From the NCBI RefSeq assembly GCF_024753205.1, contig NZ_JANUGZ010000001.1, forward strand, positions 310,001 to 374,000: a stretch of 64,000 nt of DNA. The letters run 5' to 3'. Of this stretch, positions 8,275 to 17,605 are shown piece by piece. The DNA comes from Massilia aurea (GTDB lineage Bacteria > Pseudomonadota > Gammaproteobacteria > Burkholderiales > Burkholderiaceae_D). Made by a program: the position numbers and the translations under genes. Numbering within the stretch: position 1 is the stretch's first letter; every line of letters starts with the position of its first letter. A model generated the notes under the pieces. That model was not told the DNA's origin and ran no database searches. It saw nothing but the letters and a program-made list of their open reading frames with translations.

Positions 8275-9342
8275 ATGAAACGAACCGCACTCGTCGTTGG
8301 TGTTACCGGTATTGGCGGCAACCACACCGCCCGTGAACTGCTGGCGCAGGGCTGGGATGTCATTGGCCTGTCGCGCCGCGCACCGCGCGACCTGCCCCAG
8401 GTACGCCACATCGCCGCCGACCTGCTCGACCCTGCCGCGCTGAGCGCTGCACTGAAGGACGTTGCCCCGACCCACGTCTTCATCACCACCTGGATGCGCC
8501 AGGATACCGAAGCCGAGAATATCCGCGTCAACGCCGCGCTGGTACGCAATCTGCTGGACGCGCTGTCGTCGCACAAGAGCGTGCGCCATGTCGCCCTGGT
8601 CACGGGCCTGAAGCATTACCTGGGGCCGTTCGAAGCCTATGCCAGTTCTGGGACGCTGCCCGATACGCCGCTGCGCGAATCGCAGCCGCGCCTGGCGCTC
8701 GAGAATTTCTATTACGCGCAGGAAGATGAAGTCTATGCTGCTGCCGAGCGCGACCGCTTTACCTGGACCATCCACCGGCCGCACACCGTCATCGGCCTGG
8801 CAGTTGGCAATGCGATGAACCTGGGCACCACGCTGGCCGTGTATGCAACAATCTGCAAGGAGACGGGCCGCCCGTTCCAGTTCCCCGGTTCAGCCGCGCA
8901 GTGGAATGGCATGTCCGATGTGACCGATGCCCGCATGCTGGCCAAGCAGCTGGTCTGGGCCGCCGATACCGACGCGTCGCGCAACGAAGCCTTCAATATC
9001 GTCAATGGCGACGTGTTCCGCTGGAGCTGGTTGTGGCCGAAGCTGGCCGCGTTTTTCGGCGTCGAGGCGGCCGGCTTCAATGGCACCGTGCAGCCACTCG
9101 AGGCGGCAATGGCAAACGATGCGCCGCTGTGGCGCGACATCGCGGCGCGCCACGGCCTGGTGGAAGCCGATCTGGATCGCCTGGCCTCGGCCTGGCATAC
9201 CGACCTCGATCTGGGCCGGCCGCTTGAAGTCATGACTGACATGAGCAACAGCCGCCGCCTTGGCTTTACGGCTTACCAGGCGACGGATGCATCATTCTTC
9301 GACCTGTTTGCGCGCCTGCGCGCTGAACGTCTGATCCCGTAA
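8275..9342 (+). CDS. PRISE-type SDR reductase (progesterone 5-beta-reductase/iridoid synthase-like), copy 1
   Basis: A 355-residue atypical short-chain dehydrogenase. The N-terminal dinucleotide motif GVTGIGGNH, the lysine in VTGLKHYLGPFEAY and the tyrosine in NFYYAQEDEV are the signature positions of the PRISE family, which reduces activated enones or related carbonyls with NADPH. The bacterial substrate is unknown. AGGAG (8264-8268) sits six bases before ATG 8275, which settles the start. A paralogue of similar length (15031-16077) lies 5.7 kb downstream. Monocistronic; a strong hairpin follows the stop. Confidence 0.78.
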   Translation: MKRTALVVGVTGIGGNHTARELLAQGWDVIGLSRRAPRDLPQVRHIAADLLDPAALSAALKDVAPTHVFITTWMRQDTEAENIRVNAALVRNLLDALSSHKSVRHVALVTGLKHYLGPFEAYASSGTLPDTPLRESQPRLALENFYYAQEDEVYAAAERDRFTWTIHRPHTVIGLAVGNAMNLGTTLAVYATICKETGRPFQFPGSAAQWNGMSDVTDARMLAKQLVWAADTDASRNEAFNIVNGDVFRWSWLWPKLAAFFGVEAAGFNGTVQPLEAAMANDAPLWRDIAARHGLVEADLDRLASAWHTDLDLGRPLEVMTDMSNSRRLGFTAYQATDASFFDLFARLRAERLIP

Positions 9343-9361
9343 GCAACGAAGCCGGGATGCT

Positions 9362-9396
9362 GCCGGTCGTGATGCGATCACGCATTCACGACCGGC
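9362..9396. terminator. Fifteen-pair hairpin between convergent genes
   Basis: GCCGGTCGTG-ATGCG, loop ATCA, CGCAT-T-CACGACCGGC: a near-perfect 15-pair stem with a single bulged T at 9386. It begins 20 bases after the reductase stop and abuts the stop codon of the opposing chemotaxis gene. There is no T-tract on either side, so it may act as an RNA stabiliser or transcription block rather than a classical terminator. Confidence 0.55.
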
Positions 9397-11019
9397 TTAC
9401 GCATCAACGGCAAGACGCAGCTGCGCAGCGGCAAGCGCGGGGCGATCTTGCCCGCTTGCCCCACCAGCGGCGCTTGAGAGCCGGAACTGGCCCACCAGGC
9501 TGGCCAGGCCCGACGCCTGTGCCTGAAGTTCCTGCGCGGCGGCCGAGGCTTCTTCAACGAGCGCGGTGTTCTGCTGCGTCATGCCATCCATTTCGCCGAT
9601 CGCGGTGCTCACTTCGCCCAGGCCGACGCTCTGCTCGGCGCTGGCAGTCGAAATATCGCCCATGATTTCGGTCACGCGCTGCACGCTTTCCATCAGGTTC
9701 TGCATGGTACTGCCTGCGCGCTGGACCAGTTCGGAACCCGTGTCCACTTTGCCGACCGAGTCTTCGATCAGGACCTTGATTTCCTTGGCAGCGCTTGCCG
9801 AACGCTGCGCCAGGTTGCGCACTTCACTGGCCACAACGGCAAACCCGCGCCCTTGTTCGCCTGCGCGGGCTGCTTCCACGGCTGCGTTGAGCGCCAGGAT
9901 GTTTGTCTGGAACGCGATGCCGTCAATCACCGAAATGATGTCGACGATGCGCTTGGATGACATATTGATCGACGCCATCGTATCCGTCACCTGAAGCATG
10001 ACCGCGCCGCTTTCCTGCGAGACCGAGGACGCAGACTGTGCGAACGTGTTGGCCTGCCGTGCATTGTTCGCGTTCTGCTCGACGGTCGTGGTCAGCTCTT
10101 CCATGGCAGATGCAATGCGTTCCAGTGACGACGCCTGCACCTCGGTGCGTGCGGCCAGATCATAGCTGCCCTCGGCGATTTCGGACGAGGCGCTTGCAAT
10201 CGCATCGGTTCCATGGCGCACCTTGCCGACGATCGACGCGAGGCTGTCGCGCATGGTTTTTACCGAGAACAGCAGGCTCGTACTGTCACCGCTGCGAACC
10301 TCCACATTCGTGGCAAGGTCACCCGAGGCGATCAGGTTTGCAATCTGGGCAGTATAGGCAGGCTCGCCACCGAGCTGTTTCAGGAGCAGACGCTTGATGG
10401 CGCCCGATATCACGACACTGAGCACGAACGCGGCGATGGTCAGCCCGATCGCCCAGTTACGGGCGGCAGCCTCGGCATGCTCGGCAGATGTTTCAGCTTC
10501 AGCGGCCTCCCGCTCGGCATTAGCAACCAGCACCGCGATGTCTTTCACGATCTGGTGGCGCAGCGGGCTGCACTCCTCGACCAGGAATTTTCCAAATGCC
10601 TCCATTTGGCCCGCTTCGCGGAACCGGCGTGGTTTTTCCAGCGCACTGGCCATTGCCAGCAATCCTGCGCGTACTTTGTCGAACTGGGCATCGCCGGCAA
10701 ACGCCGGTGTCATGGCCTCGAGTGCAGCGAGATACGCCGTCTTTTGCTGATCGACCAGATTGAGCTCGTTCCTGGCCTGTTCCTCGCTGGTAAAAATATA
10801 GGCATTGCGTGCTGCCAGCCCCGTCTGGGCTAACGCTTCACGCGCGATATACAGCGGCTTGAGGTGCTGTTCGTTGACACGATGCAGGTCGTTCGTTGCA
10901 CCGCGAATGGCCGTCAAGCCGGCGATGGAAAATGCGCCGAGTAGCAGCATCAGCGCGGTGACCAGGCCAAACCCCAATGTCAGTTGGGTGCCGATTTTCA
11001 TGTTCTTGAACGAGTACAT
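9397..11019 (-). CDS. Methyl-accepting chemotaxis protein, copy 1
   Basis: A 540-residue membrane chemoreceptor. TM1 is near residues 10-30, a periplasmic helical sensor follows to about 185, TM2 is [19 protein letters not shown], then a HAMP region and the long cytoplasmic signalling coiled coil. The conserved hairpin tip is [41 protein letters not shown]. The C-terminus lacks the NWETF-type CheR/CheB tether. Start ATG 11019 ([13 protein letters not shown]) has AAGG upstream; the frame is open to 11100. It feeds a CheA/CheW system elsewhere in the genome; the ligand is unknown. Confidence 0.88.
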   Translation of the reverse strand: MYSFKNMKIGTQLTLGFGLVTALMLLLGAFSIAGLTAIRGATNDLHRVNEQHLKPLYIAREALAQTGLAARNAYIFTSEEQARNELNLVDQQKTAYLAALEAMTPAFAGDAQFDKVRAGLLAMASALEKPRRFREAGQMEAFGKFLVEECSPLRHQIVKDIAVLVANAEREAAEAETSAEHAEAAARNWAIGLTIAAFVLSVVISGAIKRLLLKQLGGEPAYTAQIANLIASGDLATNVEVRSGDSTSLLFSVKTMRDSLASIVGKVRHGTDAIASASSEIAEGSYDLAARTEVQASSLERIASAMEELTTTVEQNANNARQANTFAQSASSVSQESGAVMLQVTDTMASINMSSKRIVDIISVIDGIAFQTNILALNAAVEAARAGEQGRGFAVVASEVRNLAQRSASAAKEIKVLIEDSVGKVDTGSELVQRAGSTMQNLMESVQRVTEIMGDISTASAEQSVGLGEVSTAIGEMDGMTQQNTALVEEASAAAQELQAQASGLASLVGQFRLSSAAGGASGQDRPALAAAQLRLAVDA

Positions 11020-11316
11020 TGTTTGCCTTGTAAGGGTTCCTGCTATTCGCCGCACTATGGTGTCAGGACGGGCTTCAGTGTAAGCAAAAACTCCCCTCAT
11101 AACGCGATATATATTGCATCAGGAAATGATCGTTGCCACTAAACAACACCGAGTTTGGATGCGCCATGGTGCTTTATTCCGCATCTCCGTATGGAGAACA
11201 TCGATTTCGCGACAACAGGATTCGCAAGATAAAACCCAGACTCGCCCAAAGTGATAAAATATTTCCCTTGCACAATAAAGATGATCAAAGAATAATATTT
11301 TTGATCTCTACTTTTC
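11020..11316. promoter_or_regulatory. Divergent intergenic region between chemoreceptor and GGDEF-EAL gene, with inverted repeat
   Basis: The stretch is AT-richer than its surroundings, especially 11240-11305. GATCAAA (11283-11289) and TTTGATC (11300-11306) form a perfect 7-base inverted repeat ending ten bases before the GGDEF-EAL start codon. No Shine-Dalgarno is visible for that gene, so the repeat could be an operator or an RNA fold over the ribosome site. No flagellar sigma-28 promoter was recognised for the chemoreceptor. Confidence 0.35.
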
Positions 11317-13638
11317 ATGACCGATCTCGCCGATATCGCCCAATGGCGCGTCCGTATTTTTGCCTCCCTCATGTCGACCTTGCGGATACTGGCAATCATC
11401 GGCGTAGTGCCCAGCGCGGCGCTGGCTGTGTATCGGGGCGCGCTCGCCGTTGCACTGATGGATGCAGTCGCACTGGCCTGGATACTTGTTATCTGCCGCA
11501 TCAAAAAACTCGACTACAAGTGGCGTGCCCTGAATTACCTGGTCATGCTGTTCAGCGCCGCCGTATGCACGATGATGACCGTCGGCCCCCTGGGGTTGTT
11601 GTACCTGCTGGCAGCGCCGGTCATGTCGGTCATTTTATTGGGCGTGCGCGCAGGGCTGGTCATGGTGGCCCTTGGTGCGGCATCCATGATGGTGCTTGGC
11701 CTCACCGAATTAAGCCATTTCCCGATAGACAACGCTGATGCCAATTCGTTCGGCACCGTTGCGATCTTCACATTAAACTACGCCTGCGTCGGCGCCTTCA
11801 TCACACTCACCTGCGGCAAGCTATTAAAGGGATTGTCCGCATCGCTGGACGGCCAGCGCTTCGTGGCCGAAGCCCTGGCCGAACGCCAGGCAGCCTTGAG
11901 TGCCTCGAACGATGATTTGCGCCTGACCTCGGCAGCACTGGCCGGACTGAACGATATGGTGTTGATCGCCAAGGTTGCCCCCGAGGGAAGCCCGAAGCAC
12001 CCGGTCATTTTTGCCAACGCAGCGTTCGAGCACCGCAGTGGTTACCGTGCTGATGAAATCATCGGACGCAGCATGCGCGTACTGCACGGTCGCGATTCGG
12101 AAGCGGCGGTCGTCGACAAGATCGCGCTGGCGATGGCCCGGCAAGAGCCGGTCTCGGGCGAACTCATCCACTACACCAAGTTCGGCGAACCGTGCTGGAT
12201 CGAAGTGGAGATGGTGCCGTTCGCCAATCAGAGCCGCGAGGTCACCCACTGGGTCGCCGTGGGTCGCGACATTACCGAACGGCGCCGCTCGGCCGATGCC
12301 ATCCACCAGCTGGCATTTTTTGACGTGCTGACCGGTTTACCGAACCGGCGCCTGCTGATGGAACGGCTGGACCTGATGGTCGCGCGCACGCATGCGGGCG
12401 ACAGCATGGGCGCGGTGCTCTACATTGACCTGGACAATTTCAAGCACGTCAATGACGCCCGCGGCCATGCGACCGGCGACGCCGTTCTGCGCCATATCGC
12501 CGCATGTCTGTCACGCGCCGTGCATCCCAAGGATACGGTGGCGCGCCTCGGCGGCGACGAATTCGTCGTGCTGGTCGAGCATCTCGACTGCGCGGCCGGC
12601 AGCGCCACCCATGCCGCGCTGGCGCTTGCCGGCAGGGTGCGCGCGGCCATGACCGAAGGCGTTCACATCGACGGCCAGTTGTATCAACTCACCGGCAGTA
12701 TCGGTATCGCCCTGCCAACGCGGCCAGGGCATACGGTGCCGGACCTGCTGCGCGAAGCGGACACGGCGATGTATCACGCCAAGGACAACGGGCGCAATGG
12801 CGTGGCGCTGTTCGAACCTGGCATGCTGGCCGAAGCCGAGAACAAACTGATCCTGGAGCGCGACCTCGCCCATGCCATCGCCAACGATGAACTGGCATTG
12901 CATCTGCAACTGCAGGTGGACCACGATGGCACGCCCATCGGGGCCGAAGCCCTGCTGCGCTGGCGCCGGGCAGATGGCGTGCTGGTGCCGCCGGACGTGT
13001 TCATCCCGGTGGCCGAAGCATCCGGTCAGATCGTGGCGCTCGGCGCCTGGGTGTTGCGCCAGGCCTGCCTGACCTGGTGCGAGCTTGATCGGGTAGGCCA
13101 CGCACTGCCGCTGTCGATTAACATCAGCCCGCGCCAGTTCCGCGAGCCGGATTTTGTGTCACAGGCCAAGGCGATCATCGGCGCCTCCGGTGTGCCGCCA
13201 CAGCAACTGATCTTTGAAGTGACCGAAGGCCTGCTGGTCGACGACCTGGACCTGACGATTGCGCGCATGGACGAACTGGCCCAGTTCGGCATCCGCTTTT
13301 CAATCGACGATTTCGGCACCGGTTACTCGAACCTGGCCTATCTGCGGCGCATGCCGCTGTATGAACTCAAGATCGACAAGAGTTTCATGCGCGATATGCC
13401 GCACGACATCAACGGCACCGCCATTGTCCAGTCAATCCTGGCCATGGCGGGCCATCTGAAGCTGCGCGTCGTTGCCGAAGGCATCGAAACCGCTGAACAG
13501 GCGCACTTTTTGACCGAGCATGGCGGCCCCTGCATGCAAGGCTACCTGTTCTGCCGGCCAATGGCGCTGTGCGATCTGCTTGAGCGCATGACGGCTTCCC
13601 GGCCGGACCTCACGAGGCTGGAAGTCGTAGCCGGCTAA
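11317..13638 (+). CDS. Membrane PAS-GGDEF-EAL protein (cyclic-di-GMP synthesis/hydrolysis)
   Basis: A 773-residue protein with five or six N-terminal membrane helices (about 15-170), a PAS domain (about 205-325), GGDEF (intact GGDEF near 411) and EAL (from about 541). The EAL domain keeps its metal and catalytic residues: EALLRW, NISPRQF, EVTEG, DDFGTGY, KIDKSF, AEGIET and QGYLF. Both domains therefore look able to act on cyclic-di-GMP. The product-inhibition RxxD motif before GGDEF reads HPKD, so the diguanylate cyclase may lack the I-site. ATG 11317 has no clear ribosome site; M19 is an alternative start. The sensed signal is unknown. Confidence 0.9.
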   Translation: MTDLADIAQWRVRIFASLMSTLRILAIIGVVPSAALAVYRGALAVALMDAVALAWILVICRIKKLDYKWRALNYLVMLFSAAVCTMMTVGPLGLLYLLAAPVMSVILLGVRAGLVMVALGAASMMVLGLTELSHFPIDNADANSFGTVAIFTLNYACVGAFITLTCGKLLKGLSASLDGQRFVAEALAERQAALSASNDDLRLTSAALAGLNDMVLIAKVAPEGSPKHPVIFANAAFEHRSGYRADEIIGRSMRVLHGRDSEAAVVDKIALAMARQEPVSGELIHYTKFGEPCWIEVEMVPFANQSREVTHWVAVGRDITERRRSADAIHQLAFFDVLTGLPNRRLLMERLDLMVARTHAGDSMGAVLYIDLDNFKHVNDARGHATGDAVLRHIAACLSRAVHPKDTVARLGGDEFVVLVEHLDCAAGSATHAALALAGRVRAAMTEGVHIDGQLYQLTGSIGIALPTRPGHTVPDLLREADTAMYHAKDNGRNGVALFEPGMLAEAENKLILERDLAHAIANDELALHLQLQVDHDGTPIGAEALLRWRRADGVLVPPDVFIPVAEASGQIVALGAWVLRQACLTWCELDRVGHALPLSINISPRQFREPDFVSQAKAIIGASGVPPQQLIFEVTEGLLVDDLDLTIARMDELAQFGIRFSIDDFGTGYSNLAYLRRMPLYELKIDKSFMRDMPHDINGTAIVQSILAMAGHLKLRVVAEGIETAEQAHFLTEHGGPCMQGYLFCRPMALCDLLERMTASRPDLTRLEVVAG

Positions 13639-13761
13639 CGCGGCCAGGAGATCGCCACGGGATGTAGATGAGCGCCTGCGTCTGGATAGGCAACACCTGC
13701 CAGTTAAACTCTGTATCAGCGTGATTCAACAACCGGGATTACCTGCTGACTTCTGGACGTA

Positions 13762-14682
13762 CTACGAATCCTTTGTAATGCAGATTTTCCCAACTGGCAT
13801 ATGCGTGTTGCTGCAGGATGCTGCTTCGGTTTTGGTTACGGCAATCAAGCCTGTATCGACATCGTTGTCGATCAAGTCAATACCACGCTGAAGGGCCTCC
13901 TGCAATGGCATGCCTTGCTCGATCCAGCCATAGACAGTGCGGGCAAGCATGTGACGTATGATGTGCTCACCTACTCCAGTGGCAGCGATTGCACCCAATG
14001 GACCCGCATAAAAGCCGCTACCGACAAGGGCCGTATCGCCAACGCGGCCGAGGAGCGAAGGGGCCGAACCGCCTGTCGACCCGGCTACGGCGAAGTGGCC
14101 ATCGGGACCACGTACCACTGCGCCCACGGTATCGTGCGACTGGCTAGACGGCAGCGCCAAAGGCATCTTGTAGTTCCAGAATTGCTCAAACAGCCGGTTC
14201 TCAATGCCTGGCATCACTGGCGTGGAACCAGCAAGTTCGCTCAGGAGCCTGGCGTGCTTTTCGTGCTGACTGTTGCGAATCGGCTGCGCTCTTTCGTGAC
14301 CCAGCGCGCGGGCTAATCGGTCGGCGCCTTCACCAATCAGGAAAACGTGCGGCGTATCAGCCACCGCGCGTGCCAGCAAGACAGGATTGCGCACGTCACG
14401 CACGCCGGCGATGGCAGCGAGGCGACCGCGTGTATCCATGACGGACGCATCCATCTCGATGGTGGTACCGTCCAGGCACAGTACAGCACCGGTGCCCGCA
14501 TTAAAGCGCTCGTCTTCTTCGAGGACGACCACCGCAGCGATCGCCGCCTCAAGCGCGTCGCCGGTTTCAAGCATGCACTCGCGGCCGCGCCTGGCAGCGG
14601 CCTCGCAGCCGTCAGTAAATTCCAGCGGCTCGCCTGCACCGCCGTGCGTAACGATGGCGAAGTCGTCTAACTCTCCCGTCAT
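13762..14682 (-). CDS. Isoaspartyl peptidase / L-asparaginase, Ntn-hydrolase family T2
   Basis: A 306-residue precursor of the plant-type asparaginase family that cleaves isoaspartyl dipeptides and asparagine. The autoproteolysis site and nucleophile is T185 in SQSHDTVGAVV; the glycine-rich THGGAGEP start, the ERFNAGTGAVL block and GSTGGSAPSLLGRVGDT are conserved in the family. The proenzyme should self-cleave before T185 into alpha and beta chains. It is cytoplasmic and without signal peptide. Some members also hydrolyse beta-aspartyl residues from cyanophycin; no cyanophycin genes are adjacent. It appears monocistronic. Confidence 0.88.
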   Translation of the reverse strand: MTGELDDFAIVTHGGAGEPLEFTDGCEAAARRGRECMLETGDALEAAIAAVVVLEEDERFNAGTGAVLCLDGTTIEMDASVMDTRGRLAAIAGVRDVRNPVLLARAVADTPHVFLIGEGADRLARALGHERAQPIRNSQHEKHARLLSELAGSTPVMPGIENRLFEQFWNYKMPLALPSSQSHDTVGAVVRGPDGHFAVAGSTGGSAPSLLGRVGDTALVGSGFYAGPLGAIAATGVGEHIIRHMLARTVYGWIEQGMPLQEALQRGIDLIDNDVDTGLIAVTKTEAASCSNTHMPVGKICITKDS

Positions 14683-15030
14683 TACATCAGTCCTTTGTTT
14701 TAGTTGCTATATAAGCGAATGCAGTCAATCCATTGAGCGCATTATGCAAATCCAGGCAGATAAAACCTATCGGAAGTGCTGCAGCAGGTATGTAAGATTG
14801 TCCTTACAAAGATTTGCAGCTTATTGTGATATTCGGAATGGAACGCCGGCGGGCCACTATCGACGCCGAAGCCAGTAGTACAACCGGCGTATCGAACATT
14901 GGTGTTCTGGCATGCTGGTAAAATAAAATGACATCCAACGATGTGATGGCAGATAACGATTAATATGTGCGGTTATCACTTACAAACCCTGTTCAATGGC
15001 AGAGCGTGATTACGAAATAAGGAATAAAGC
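14683..15030. other. Non-coding divergent interval with small inverted repeat
   Basis: This 348-base stretch holds the divergent promoters of the asparaginase and second PRISE genes and is AT-richer than its flanks. TGTAAG-ATTGTC-CTTACA (14791-14808) is a six-base inverted repeat that could be an operator. TAAGGAATAAAGC gives a Shine-Dalgarno for the gene at 15031. No coding frame or RNA gene was recognised. Confidence 0.4.
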
Positions 15031-16077
15031 ATGAGTAATGGAAATGTCGCGTTGGTTGTCGGTGCAAGCGGAATTATCGGCAATGCGCTGGTAGAAACAT
15101 TGGCTGCCCATCCCGACTGGTCGGTGCGGGCCTTGCGACACACTGAAGTACAGGGTGTCGCGACGATCGATGCCGATTTGCACGACGCCGCTGCCACTGC
15201 TGCAGCCCTGCGTGATGCCAGTGACACGACGCATGTATTTTATGCCGCGCTGGCGCCTCATTCTGACCTGGGTCACGAGGAAGTCGTCAACCTCGCCATG
15301 CTGGAAAATCTTCTCGATGGCCTCAAGGCAGCAGGCGCACCGGTACAGCGGGTAGTGCTTTACCAGGGCGCCAAGGTGTACGGGGTCCACTTGGGCAAGG
15401 TCCACGCGCCATTTTACGAAAACGATCCGCGTTATCTTGGCCCCAATTTCTATTATGCCCAGGAAGACTTGCTGTGTAGCCGCGCTGAACGCGATGGCTT
15501 CGACTGGTCCATATTGCGCCCGGACGTGGTCGTTGGCAGTACGGCCGGCAATCCAATGAATATCACCGTCACGATGGCGGTGTATGCCGCCTTGAGCCAG
15601 GCACGCAGGTTGCCGCTGCGGTTTCCAGGCACATCGGTGACCTATCGCGATGTACTGGCGCAAGTAACGGATGCAAGCTGGCTGGCGCGTGCGAGCCTGT
15701 GGGCAGCGCTGGCCCCAGCTGCGCGCAACGAGGCGTTCAATCTCGTTGGAGAACCATTTCGCTGGGAACGCATCTGGCAGCACGTCGCTGACAACTTCGG
15801 TATGGAAGTGTCAGCGCCGCAGCCGATGTCGCTGGCGCGACAGATGCCGTCGCTTGCAGGCGAATGGGAGAATCTGGTCACGCGCCATGCCCTGCAAGGG
15901 CCTGCATTCCAGAAGCTGGTCAGCTGGGGGTTCGGCGACTTTATTTTCAATTGCGAATTCGACGTCATTTCCGATATGGGGAAAATCCGTCGTGCAGGCT
16001 TTGTCGAGCCATCTGATAATGAGCGCTGGATTCAAACAGCACTGCACCAGTTGAGGCAGAAAAAAATCATCCCCTGA
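15031..16077 (+). CDS. PRISE-type SDR reductase, copy 2
   Basis: A 348-residue short-chain dehydrogenase of the same family as the protein at 8275-9342. It has VGASGIIGNAL for nucleotide binding, the lysine in LYQGAKVYGVHLG and the tyrosine in NFYYAQEDLL. The two share the overall plan and the PNFYYAQED-type block but are diverged elsewhere, including at the N-terminus and the substrate region, so they are old paralogues rather than a recent duplication. GGAAT precedes the ATG. NADPH-dependent reduction of an activated double bond or carbonyl is expected; the substrate is unknown. Confidence 0.78.
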   Translation: MSNGNVALVVGASGIIGNALVETLAAHPDWSVRALRHTEVQGVATIDADLHDAAATAAALRDASDTTHVFYAALAPHSDLGHEEVVNLAMLENLLDGLKAAGAPVQRVVLYQGAKVYGVHLGKVHAPFYENDPRYLGPNFYYAQEDLLCSRAERDGFDWSILRPDVVVGSTAGNPMNITVTMAVYAALSQARRLPLRFPGTSVTYRDVLAQVTDASWLARASLWAALAPAARNEAFNLVGEPFRWERIWQHVADNFGMEVSAPQPMSLARQMPSLAGEWENLVTRHALQGPAFQKLVSWGFGDFIFNCEFDVISDMGKIRRAGFVEPSDNERWIQTALHQLRQKKIIP

Positions 16078-16428
16078 ACTGGAAATTTTGCCAGGCGTTA
16101 TACAAGCAGACCATTCCAGCCAATAATGTGGCGGCGCTGAACGCCGGCTGTCTCGAAAGGTCGCAACCGGTTCATTCTGCGTAGAAACGCTTGCTCGACG
16201 CGTTTCCGTGGGCCGTTTTAACATTCCCGACATTGAGAAATTGCCGTACCCCGTGTGTTGAAAAACCGGGTGCAGCGACCAGCGCAGCGTCTGCAATGGG
16301 CGTTTTGCTCTACACTTCCAACTGGCCTTTTGCACCAACAGCGCGGACGCCTGCTTCGCGCGCGTAAGCAACAGGCGCGCACCGCATCAACAACCTGGCA
16401 TTAATCCGCGAATGGAGATCTGGAAAAC
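16078..16428. other. Non-coding interval upstream of the sugar dehydrogenase
   Basis: In these 351 bases I see no convincing gene. GAAACGC (16184-16190) and GCGTTTC (16200-16206) form a perfect inverted repeat with a nine-base spacer. TACACT near 16312 is a weak -10 candidate. A minus-strand open frame crosses the region, but it also runs through the reductase gene and has no recognisable family match. Confidence 0.35.
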
Positions 16429-17562
16429 ATGAATTCAAGCATGCTCGGCCTTGCCACCACTTTCTCGCTCACCCTGCTCGCGTTCGCCGCCCCGGCGGCC
16501 GCAAACGCGCAGGCCAGCGCAACCGCGACCAGCAGCCTGCCTTTCGAGGTCAAGCCGGTCGGCACGTTCAACAACCCATGGGCCATGGCATTTCTGCCTG
16601 ATGGCAAAGTGCTGGTGACGCAGAAGGAAGGGACGCTGATCCTGTTCGATCCTGCAACCGGTACCAAGCGGACCGTGTCCGGCACACCCACCGTCAGCAG
16701 CAAGGGCCAGGGCGCGCTCATGGACATCGTGCCCGCCCCCGACTTCGCGGCCAGCAAGACGCTCTACTTCAGCTACTCGGAAGCGGGTAGCGGCGCCGAC
16801 ACCCGGGTGATGCTCGCTACGGCGACGCTGGATCAGGCAGGTGGCGCACTCAAGAATACCAAGGTCATTTTCCGCGGCCAGGATGCGTCGACGGGCGGGC
16901 ACTATTCGGGCCGTATTGGCTTCTCACCGGATGGCAAGTACCTGTTCTTTACCAGCGGCGACCGCCAGCTGTTCGACCCGGCGCAAGACCCGAAGTCGAC
17001 GCTCGGCAAGGTGCTGCGCCTGAACCTCGACGGCACGCCGGCATCTGGCAACCCGCTCGCGGCGAAAGGCTTCCATCCAGCGGTCTGGTCGTACGGCCAC
17101 CGCAATCTGCTGGGCGTGGCTTTTGACAAGCAGGGGCGCTTGTGGGAAATGGAGATGGGACCGCGCCATGGCGACGAGATCAACCTGATCAAGCCAGGCC
17201 TGAACTATGGCTGGCCGAAAGCATCGAATGGCAGCCACTATGACGGCCGCGACATCCCTGACCACAAGCCTGGCGACGGCTTCGAAGCGCCGAAAGTGTT
17301 CTGGGATCCGGCCATTTCGCCGGGCGGCCTCGCCTATTACGACGCGGACCTGTTCCCGAAGTGGAAAGATTCTCTCTTCATCACGGGCCTGTCGGGCAAG
17401 TCGCTGGACCGCATCGCGCTCGACGGCGAGAACGCGAAGAAGGTGGACCATTGGGACATGGGCGAACGCATCCGCGCCGTTCGCACCGGGCCGGACGGCG
17501 CAGTGTGGCTGCTGGAGGACGGTCCGCGCGGCAAGCTTCTGATGCTGACACCGAAAAAATAA
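16429..17562 (+). CDS. PQQ-dependent aldose sugar dehydrogenase (soluble GDH/YliI type)
   Basis: A 377-residue periplasmic six-bladed beta-propeller that oxidises aldoses with pyrroloquinoline quinone. The signal peptide ends around AAANAQA at residue 28. Family blocks are NPWAMAFLPDG, GALMDIVPAPDF, TGGHYSGRIGFSPDG, SYGHRNLLGVAFD, EMGPRHGDEINLI and GLNYGWP; the histidine after TGG and the arginine in GHRN are expected near PQQ. Ca2+ and PQQ must be supplied; no pqq synthesis genes are in the window. ATG 16429 follows GGAGATCTGGAAAAC. It is convergent with pqiC. Confidence 0.87.
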   Translation: MNSSMLGLATTFSLTLLAFAAPAAANAQASATATSSLPFEVKPVGTFNNPWAMAFLPDGKVLVTQKEGTLILFDPATGTKRTVSGTPTVSSKGQGALMDIVPAPDFAASKTLYFSYSEAGSGADTRVMLATATLDQAGGALKNTKVIFRGQDASTGGHYSGRIGFSPDGKYLFFTSGDRQLFDPAQDPKSTLGKVLRLNLDGTPASGNPLAAKGFHPAVWSYGHRNLLGVAFDKQGRLWEMEMGPRHGDEINLIKPGLNYGWPKASNGSHYDGRDIPDHKPGDGFEAPKVFWDPAISPGGLAYYDADLFPKWKDSLFITGLSGKSLDRIALDGENAKKVDHWDMGERIRAVRTGPDGAVWLLEDGPRGKLLMLTPKK

Positions 17563-17605
17563 GCCCAGCGGGAACAGCGTGCAGCGGGCCTGCCCTGCTG
17601 TTGCC

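Noticed and set aside
15811-16371. Minus-strand open frame across the interval before the sugar dehydrogenase
   Set aside because: It resembles a possible relict reading frame but overlaps the reductase gene antisense, and no transposase or repeat could be confirmed.
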